From assembly GCA_948474755.1 (NCBI GenBank), contig CAOLHI010000246.1, forward strand, positions 248,001-312,000: a DNA stretch of 64,000 bases, written 5' to 3'. Source of the stretch: Ctenosaura bakeri (Eukaryota > Chordata > Lepidosauria > Squamata > Iguanidae). The notes below the pieces were generated by a model, which was given only the letters and a program-made list of their open reading frames with translations, ran no database searches and was not told the DNA's origin. Positions 56,641 through 64,000 of the stretch are shown piece after piece. Position 1 is the first letter of the stretch, and each line of letters starts with the position of its first letter. A program made the position numbers and the translations under genes.

Positions 56641-57963
56641 GTTGAAAACCAAGCAAGTGATCTCAACTGGGGGCTAGAGTAGGGGAAGGGAGAGATAAGC
56701 TGCTTGAGTGTGCTTTTCCATCTTGCCTTTCCATTGGTCTATGTGTAGATTGCCACACTTAGGCTTACTTCCTTCTTCTGCTGAGATCACTTCCCATTTG
56801 TACTTGCTTCTAGCTAAAGAGAAACACTAGCCCTGAGTAGCTGCATAACCTTTCAGAGCTGATTTCCAGACCTGGAAATCTCTCCTAAGGGTTTCTTTAA
56901 CAAACTTTCCTCTCCTTTTCTACCAATAGATGCATTTTCCATAGACCTTGTTTTGTTTTTTGTTTTGTTTTAACTAAAAAAGAAAACCCTAATTAACCAG
57001 TTTCCAGACTATAAAAATGAGTCTTGTGCCACCTTTAAAACTAGCCAGTTTATTTCACCATAAGCTTTCCGTGGACTGCAGTTCTTCAGATGCCACACCA
57101 CATCCAGATTAGCTATTTCTACTCAATATTTACAAATTCGGTAAAAGGCCACTGCACTCTGCCAAGTAAAAAAAAATACTGAATAATCCCAACATGTCTC
57201 TCTCACTATTGTTCATTCTGACTGGCAATAGACACTCATGGGGTAAACAATATATTATACCAAACCATTTGGAGCAGCTGGAAGATCCTTTTGTAGCAGC
57301 CAAATCAATAAATACCAGGAAATACATGTGCAAAAATACCAGAGACAGAAAGAAATGTTGGGGGGTGGAGAGAGAGTAATATTTTAGAAGCAAGAAGTAA
57401 TCAGTATAAAGTGGAGTATATTATAGTACAATATAGAAACTGTTCTAGCAAAAAAAGTTCTAAGCCAAAAAACCATATCAATTGAGTGAAGAACTGTTGC
57501 AGGACAGCTGAGATTTGCCTTTCCTCTTTGTTATAGGCTGATCCACTGGATATGATGGGTATTTTTCACTAACCTGCCTCTCCCGCTCTCCAGCTTTATT
57601 TCTTCTTTTTAAAAACTGGGACAATCACATGCTGGTTTTTACTTTGTTTCCCATTAAATAAATTGCTCTGGCCATCATTTTGCAATTGCTCAATATGCAT
57701 TTATGCAAAGAATGGTGGGAGGAAACCTACATGCAGACTTGCAATTGGTGGTGGCCCTCCTCCACCTCTTCCTCCTCCTATTTAAACTACTTAGGCATAA
57801 CTACTAGGACGGATTTGCCCAAATGTGGAATAGATTATCACAATAACAACTACAAGCATATTCTTTTGAACTAAGGAATACAGACAAGGATGACAGAAAT
57901 TCTGTCAGAACAACCTAAAGCAAGGACTAGCAGATGATTTCAGACTTTTGATATTTGCTTGGA
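56641..57963. other. No recognisable gene
   Basis: About 1.3 kb of mostly unique sequence with a short (TTTTG)n at about 56950. Frames of 61-87 codons are unremarkable. Confidence 0.4.
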
Positions 57964-58359
57964 GCCCTTTCACACTTAACAAACAAAGCACTATGAGCCT
58001 TTCCACACTACACTGTTACAGTGTTATCATTCTACTTTGAACATCCTGTGGAATTCTGGGGTTTGTAGTTTCCTGAGGTCAAAGAGCTCTCTGGCTGAGA
58101 ATATTAAATGCCCCTCTCTAAACTGCAGACCCCAGGATTCCATAGGATGTTGAAAGTGGAATAATATCACTATAACAGTGTAGTGTAGAAATGGCCCTAT
58201 GATTCTACTCTGTCATGGAATCCTGGAGTTTGTAGTTTATTGGGATACTAGAGCTGTCAAGCTGAGAAATACCACTCTTTAAACTATAAAATTCCATAAG
58301 ATGGAGCCATGGCAGTTAATGTGGAATCATAGTACTTTATTTGTGTAACGCGAAAGGGC
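57964..58359. mobile_element. Palindromic DNA element (family of 9514) split by another MITE
   Basis: Left end GCCCTTTCACACTTAAC; it runs to GCACTATGA, is interrupted at 57997-58196, then resumes TTCTACTCTGTCATGGAATCC. The right arm is GTGGAATCATAGTACTTTATT and the end CGCGAAAGGGC. Same family as 9514-9749. The outer duplication is unclear. Confidence 0.7.
57997..58196. mobile_element. Palindromic MITE (family of 4645) nested in another MITE
   Basis: Begins GCCTTTCCACACTACACTG and ends GTGTAGAAATGGCC. CTATGA occurs on both sides (57991-57996 and 58197-58202). Host sequence on both sides belongs to the second MITE family, so this copy is the younger. Confidence 0.88.
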
Positions 58360-60035
58360 GCTTTGTTTTTAATCTAAAACCTCAGGTCACCTTTAAAACA
58401 TATTTCAAAATTCTAGGAATTTTTTTTATCCTGCAAAAGCTCCAATTGCACCTTTAAGTATCTTGAAAATGTTATAGTTTTATGTATCCAGTATGAACTC
58501 ACAATATTTCTTATATTTTCGTTTTCATTAACATTTCTTCTGTGTCTTACATAAGAGAAGGCAAACAAAATAGGCACAAATTACCATCACAGATTTCACA
58601 GACTGCTTTAGCAATGTCCAGACTAAACTGGACATTTATGATGTTCTAGTGGTTTTGCAAGACATGCACTCTCTTAATTTTATTTGCAAATTGTAAACTA
58701 TGTAGTTTGTTCTAAGTAAACTATGGTAGACACATGAGATCTGAAGCCATGAGAACTTAGAAAAACTTCCAGAACGGAAGATTATGCAAGGACTAAAATG
58801 CTGGTTCATCAGTCAACTTTACTCAAGACTGAAGAGTCTCAAACAGATTGAAAATTAAAATGAATAGTAAAGGGAGGCGGCTCAGTTTAGCAACACTTAA
58901 CTGTCCAGGATATGATTTATTGATGCAACAGCATTTCCTATCCACAGAAAGTCACAGTAGGTTAACTCTGTGGTCCTATTATACTAAAGCTGCTACAACA
59001 GTGCAATCATAACACCTTAGGATTTTGCAGCTGAAAGTTAAGGACAACACGTGGTCTCCATTTTTTCCCTGTACCAAGATCAAATGAGCTGTCACTGGCT
59101 CTTCAGATCTGGTCATGGAATTCTGTCATCTATCATACTTTAAAAAAACAAAAACTAAAACATAACACAAAACAACCATTCTAAGAACATGTGAACATGT
59201 AATCATAAAAATCGCAATTTTCAAAGGAGAGACCACAACAAATGCACAAACCACGATATGTCCAGCATTTTTTTAAAGTGAGGAATAGACTTTGAAGGAT
59301 AAGCAATATCAAAAATATTATTGACAATGTCAAAATATGGAAGCTTAAAAATTATCTACTACAGCTGCATTTTTAAGCACCATACTTATAATTTAGCAGG
59401 AACATATACAGGCAAGATTAGAACTGAGGCTTCCTCCCCCTCCTCCCCGCCTCCAAGTGCAGAGGACAGAAAAAAGTCCCACAACAGGCTCTTTGTCAGC
59501 TCCCTTACTTACTTAACCCGTAGCAGATTTCCTTCTCCAAAGAGTGGAAGCTCACGTTTCCAGTTTAGTCATACTAGAGGGGCTTGCTGTGGAGTTAAAG
59601 CAATCTTGAAGCAAAGGCATACTACATCAATGTTTCTACATTCTGTCCCTGGCAAAGGTGACACAGGCCAATGAACTGGCAAGGTAACATGCCAGTTCAT
59701 ATATGATAGCTTATCATACTATGTAGAACATGGATTACTATTTATTCCAGTATTTATTAATCCCATTCCAATATTTATTTATTTATTCGTTAATTCCTGT
59801 TTCTGGTTCATTCATTTTTTTAAACAATTCCATTTCCATTTGTAGGGGGATACATCATCAAGAATGCCTGAGTTCCTTATATACCTTTGGATGTTTGAGA
59901 AGAGAAATATTCCCATCTCTCTGTTGCTCTTCATCTCCACACTCATTTTTGTACTTAATCCTCACAACAACAGTTGCAGTGAGGGTAGAATGTAGGATCC
60001 TGGGGCAAAATAGTCTTGCTTCATTTTTTATTTAT
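58360..60035. other. Mostly unique DNA
   Basis: About 1.7 kb. 59945-60000 reads TACTTAATCCTCACAACAAC...GTGAGGGTAGAATG, which resembles the core of MIR-type SINEs, but the match is short. The 117- and 134-codon frames at 59321 and 59730 have no recognisable domain. Confidence 0.45.
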
Positions 60036-60480
60036 AGCATCCATACCCTGCTTATTTATTATTTTTTTATTTTATTTATATGCTACCTGTCTCCCAGCCT
60101 GGGACCCAAGGTGGCTTACAATAGGGCTAAATGAAAAGAACATTAAATATTGTAAATTCTAAAATCATTCAAAGTATAACAATACAGTTAAAAATTAAAA
60201 AAATATATACACTGTAATACAGCAACCAATTAATCATTAGGTGCCTGTTTGAATAGAAAGGTGTTTGCCTACTGGAGAAAAGAAATTGGAGAGGAGCCCA
60301 GCATACTTTCATGTGGAAGGCTATTGCATAGTCTTGGAGCAGCCATTGAGAAGACCTTCTCCTGTATCCTTACCAGAATGGCATGTGGTGGTGGTGGTGG
60401 TGGAACTGAGAGAAAACCCTCCTCTGAGAATCTCAAGGTTCTGACAGATTCGTAGAGAGAGATAAAGTCTTTCAGCCAAA
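60036..60480 (-). mobile_element. LINE-type dispersed repeat, minus strand, copy 3
   Basis: TGTCTCCCAGCCTGGGACCC-AAGGTGGCTTACAA is a tail complement. Then come an AT-rich UTR, AGTCTTGGAGCAGCCATTGAG, AAGACCTTCTCCTGTATCC, a GGT run and GGAACTGAGAGAAAACCCTC. Same order as the copies at 55560 and 56061. Confidence 0.65.
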
Positions 60481-60512
60481 GTCCCTGCTTTTCAGCATTA
60501 AAAGGCTGTTAG

Positions 60513-60711
60513 GCCATTTCAGCACTAGACTGTTATAGTGCTATTATTCCATGTTCAACATCCTGTGGAATTCTGGGGTTTGTAGTTTACTGAGACCAAA
60601 GAGCTCCCTGGCTGAGAATTCTAACACCCCTCCCTCAACTGCAAACCCCAGGACTCCACAGAATGTTGAAAGTGGAATAACAGCACTATAATGGTGTAAT
60701 GTAGAAATAGC
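60513..60711. mobile_element. Palindromic MITE (family of 4645)
   Basis: Begins GCCATTTCAGCACTAGAC and ends GTAGAAATAGC. Flanks GTTAG and ATTAG, one mismatch (60508-60512 and 60712-60716). Arms as in the family. Confidence 0.88.
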
Positions 60712-61669
60712 ATTAGATTGATTTACCTGCAACCAATGGAAATGTGTGAATTCCAGGGGCCACCAATAGATCCATTCCTGGGGGTGGAGGCAAAGAATCA
60801 ACAGTCAGTTGTATAGCACTCCTCTCCCAATTATCCCTGATTGTATATGAGCAATCTGAGTGCTGAACCCTATTCCCAGCAGATGTTCAGCACTAGGAGA
60901 CCTTCCACACAACCCACCACAGTTACACTTTCAGGCAGGTAAACCTGAAAGTGGATTTATCGACCCTATTATAACATCTACCTCTGGCTGCCCTTGGTTG
61001 ATTCATCTGTTCTTCCCACTTTGCTGTTTGTGCCAAGCATGCTCTTCCTTCCAAAGAGGCCTCCCATCAAATACCTCACTTTTGTACCTGCAGTTCTACA
61101 TACAATGTAATGGACCAAAGCAACACAGAGGAGTTGTGAGCTATGTTCCATGCTGCGACTTTATACTTTTTTAGATATTGGACCCTCACTGCCTACTTCA
61201 TTAATATGAATTCTGTCCCTCAATATGGCTGGGAAGTTGGAGCAAGTAACCATTGGGATAACCACCTTGGACTCTCCCACTGTCCAAATGGTTTAGATTA
61301 CAACAACTAGGGCATTGCTCAGCAGTTACAAGGCTTGTATTCCAAAGAGTCTAGAGAGTACCCTGCTTTACCTGCTACTATCCCTGCTTTACCCTCCTCA
61401 TCAGTGTAGGGCCAACTGCTAAGCAAACAATGTGAGATTTTGGCTATGCTTCGCTCTTCCTGGCATAACCTGTATTCTCCCTGTACACCACCTGTGCTTA
61501 TTCTGTTTCAGTATTGTTCCAAACATCTGACTCAATGTGTCAAGAATTCATATCACCAATGAAAAATGTTGTTTTTCTGGCACAATGGGGTTTAGTAGGA
61601 ATCCTATCCTGCCCAGCAGCTTAAACTGCTGTTGGTTACTTTGTTATTCTTGCCATTTGATTTCTTCTT

Positions 61670-61895
61670 CTTTGATTTTAAATGATTTCTGGCTTTGACA
61701 ACCCTGAGACAAATCTTTCATGGGTTTTCCTTGGCAAGATTTATTCAGAGAGGGTTTGACATAGCCATCCTCTGAGGCTGAGAGAGGGTGACTAGCCCCA
61801 GGTTACCCTGTGGGTTTCCATGGACAAGCAAAGATTTAAATCCTGGTCTCCAGGGTCCTAGTCCAATGCTTTAACCATTACACCACACTAAGCTG
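61670..61895 (-). mobile_element. tRNA-headed SINE, long subtype, beside a second copy
   Basis: The plus strand shows the tail (AAATGATTTCTGGCTTTGAC), then GTTTTCCTTGGCAAGATTTATT, CATCCTCTGAGGCTGAGAG, CCTGTGGGTTTCCATGG, AAATCCTGGTCTCCAGGGTC and the head complement CCATTACACCACACTAAGC. Adjacent to the next SINE in the same orientation. Confidence 0.85.
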
Positions 61896-62070
61896 CCTTC
61901 CAATTTATGGCAAATCTAAGGCAAACCTATCATGAAATTTTCTGGAGCTGATAGTGTGTGACATGCCCGAGGTCACCCAGTGGGTTTCCATGGCCAAACA
62001 GAGAATCAAACTCTAGTTTCCAGAGTCATAATCCAATGCTCAAACCACCATGCCACGTTGGCTCTTCCTT
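61896..62070 (-). mobile_element. tRNA-headed SINE, short-type copy abutting the previous one
   Basis: Starts within the tail (CAATTTATGGCAAATCTAAGG). Then CCTATCATGAAATTTTCTGG runs directly into GCTGATAGTGTGTGACATG, so it lacks the long-subtype segment. Head complement GCTCAAACCACCATGCCAC. Its end-tail is missing where it meets the long-subtype copy. Confidence 0.83.
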
Positions 62071-63732
62071 TGTTACTTACTGCATTTATAGACTGCCTTT
62101 CTAGAGAGCACAAGATAATGTAAACAATTCCTAAATAAGGATATCAAGATATACAAGTAATGTTATGCATGGTTTACATATTAAGGTTTTAGGTAGATAT
62201 GTGTATGCAGTTGGGATCTACAAAAATGATATGCTTATTTGCTCACAGGTAATGGTACAACAAAATAAAGCTTTAATTTACCATGCTATGGAGAACTTAA
62301 TCAGTGCAGCTGTTTAGGAAAGTGGATCATGAGCCTTGGTCTTAATATAGCTGTCAGCAGAAAGAAGAGCCTGATCCCACAGTATTTAATTAGACAATTA
62401 ATGTCATTAATTCCAATGGCCAAGAGGAGCTCTTATGAATTTCTTCATTCCTTGTGTTCAATGAAATTTTTCCCCACTGATTTCAGAAATAGTGGATTTA
62501 TCCTAAATCACAAAGCTTCATGCAATTCTATACCCTACTTATTCTCCATTGTTTCTTTCCTTCTCACCCAGTCTCTTCCTTGAACTTGCAACATTTCCCT
62601 TCCACTTTGTAAACTTTATCCCAAGTCTCCAACAAAGTTATTTAATTGGCCTACAACCCCCAGTTTCCCCCAGGCAGCATATGTTTATTCCTTCACTTCC
62701 TTAAGACCCCTATTATTTGCATGTTTCTATTGCTTTCAAAACAGCGGTCATAGCATCTCCAGTTTGCCTCCGTTCTTTGAGTCCAAAAGGAGTGCTTCTT
62801 TTCTCCCTTTGTCAGAAAACTTGTCTTCAATAGGAGAAAATTTCACTCTCTTCTGCAAAACAATCAGGTTCCCACCTTCTCTCCCCATCCCTTCCTTTCC
62901 TTTCTTGAAATACATATTAACAGTATCTGTCTGAGAGAATTGACAAGATACTATGCAGAAGAACTACACATGCATCCACCTTTATTAAATTTCCATATAA
63001 AAAAGACTTATTGGTGAATAGCAAGAGAGAATCGACATCCCTCCCCTGATACACAAACAAGCACATACCCTTGCAACAACTGGGTATAGAGGCAGACAAA
63101 CCGAACATGTAAACATTTCTTATGCTGGATCCGTTTAGCCCACTACTGACTATTCTGACAGACCAGCTCTCCAAGGTAAGAGTCATTCTCCACCTCTATG
63201 ATGCAAGGGTTATTTAATGAGAGGTGACACAAACTGAATACTAGGGCTCTACCACTGTTAGGTTTAGGTACTTTTGCATGCTTGTGCTCACTGATTGCTG
63301 CTTTCCAGACTATCTGTTTTGTTTGCTTTTACCGGTGTCATTGTGTTTCACCCTCATTTGCAGTCATTTCTTTTTCTTCTTCCCTCTCCCTCCCTCTCTC
63401 TCTCCTCCATTAGACCATGTATTTGATTATGCAGAAGTAATTTGTAAGTAAATCTATTTTATATGTTTTCAAAGAAGACTAAATTTGTTTCTTTCTGTCC
63501 GTAGACCCTCTGGGTGTGGAACTGGTTGTTGTTGAGCTTCTGCCTTGCCAATTTGATTACTCTGCTAAGAAAAGCTTCTACTATCTCACACATTTCCCAA
63601 CAGTCATTATGTAGAGTGAGGTGAGTGCCTCAGGCAACAGGTGCTGAGGGCAGTAGGGATAGCTTCTTTCCTGGTCTCCATGAATGTCCTGTTGGAAAGC
63701 AGAGTAGTATATACCATTGAACCTGTACTAGG
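62071..63732. other. Mostly unique DNA, possible conserved non-coding block
   Basis: About 1.7 kb. 62340-62430 is AT-rich, complex and contains TTTAATTAGACAATTAATG and CATTAATTCC, i.e. clustered TAAT cores of the kind bound by homeodomain proteins. A (CT)n tract is at 63375-63409. No coding frame recognised. Confidence 0.35.
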
Positions 63733-63850
63733 GCCATTTCCGCACTAGACTGTCAAGGCCCCTCCCTAAAGGCTAAAGGCCTCTCCCTAAACTGCAAACC
63801 CCAGTTGAAAGTGGAATAATAGCACTATAACAGTCTAGTGCGGAAATGGC
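63733..63850. mobile_element. Palindromic MITE (family of 4645), internally deleted
   Basis: Begins GCCATTTCCGCACTAGACTG and ends GTGCGGAAATGGC. Perfect CTAGG duplication (63728-63732 and 63851-63855). The left arm is missing most of its length, leaving CTGTCAAGGCCCCTCCC. Perfect ends on a deleted body suggest it may have moved in this form or been deleted after insertion. Confidence 0.88.
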
Positions 63851-64000
63851 CTAGGTCTCCTAAACCTTCTTGTTTCATTCAGTATGATGGTGAAGAACAT
63901 AATCCCATCACCAGTGTTCAAGTAAGATTCAATTGTCAGACAAGGCAGATTCTGTGTGTGGACTGGGGAGGGAACCTCATCTTTTTCTTTGCCTCAGATT

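Noticed and set aside
59730..60134. 134-codon frame rich in hydrophobic residues
   Set aside because: Composition follows AT-rich DNA (F, Y, I, L); its 3' half runs into a LINE tail. No conserved motif.

Overview
The window is non-coding vertebrate DNA, most likely from a squamate reptile and probably a lizard. The best evidence is its repeats: tRNA-headed SINEs with a Bov-B-LINE-like 3' body (Sauria-SINE type), 5S-rRNA-headed SINEs sharing that 3' body, CR1 with its ATTCTATG-type 3' end, L2/CR1-type LINE tails, an inverted Penelope-like pair, and many short non-autonomous DNA transposons. I see no convincing host exon, tRNA gene, rRNA gene or bacterial feature. Open frames are mostly 60-110 codons; the longest (up to 213 codons, on both strands) lie in a GC-rich LTR and are compositional. 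The segment is intergenic or intronic.

Layout. 0.4-2.0 kb holds two DNA transposons: an 811-bp element with a large internal hairpin, and a 455-bp element with a perfect 5-bp target duplication. 2.2-3.0 kb looks like a minus-strand LTR. 4.6-8.1 kb holds SINEs, two of them in nested structures. 9.5-15.9 kb holds foldback DNA elements, a hAT element with an 8-bp duplication, four SINEs and an L2-type LINE with a recognisable reverse-transcriptase C-terminus. 16-35 kb is poorer in repeats: LINE remnants, microsatellites, a 5S-SINE split by another SINE, a tandem duplication at 25 kb and a Tigger-like element at 31 kb. 35.6-37.3 kb has a SINE with a clean target duplication and a GC-rich solo LTR that split a LINE. 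38.7-45.3 kb has a second probable solo LTR, a nearly perfect palindrome, several GCC/GGC-ended elements and a CR1 copy split by one of them. 48 kb has two adjacent large inverted repeats, one a Penelope-like pair with hammerhead-like cores. 49-64 kb has more of the GCC/GGC-ended elements, Tigger-like DNA, LINE tails and two adjacent SINEs.

The genes do not work together in any pathway. The main content is transposon biology: (1) two SINE classes sharing one 3' body but with different RNA polymerase III heads; (2) several DNA-element families with unrelated interiors that share GCC(N)TTTCC...GGAAA(N)GGC ends and 5-bp, C-T-N-A-G-like target duplications; (3) at least six nested insertions that give a relative order of activity. 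Coordinates come from reading the sequence; family names were not checked against a repeat library.
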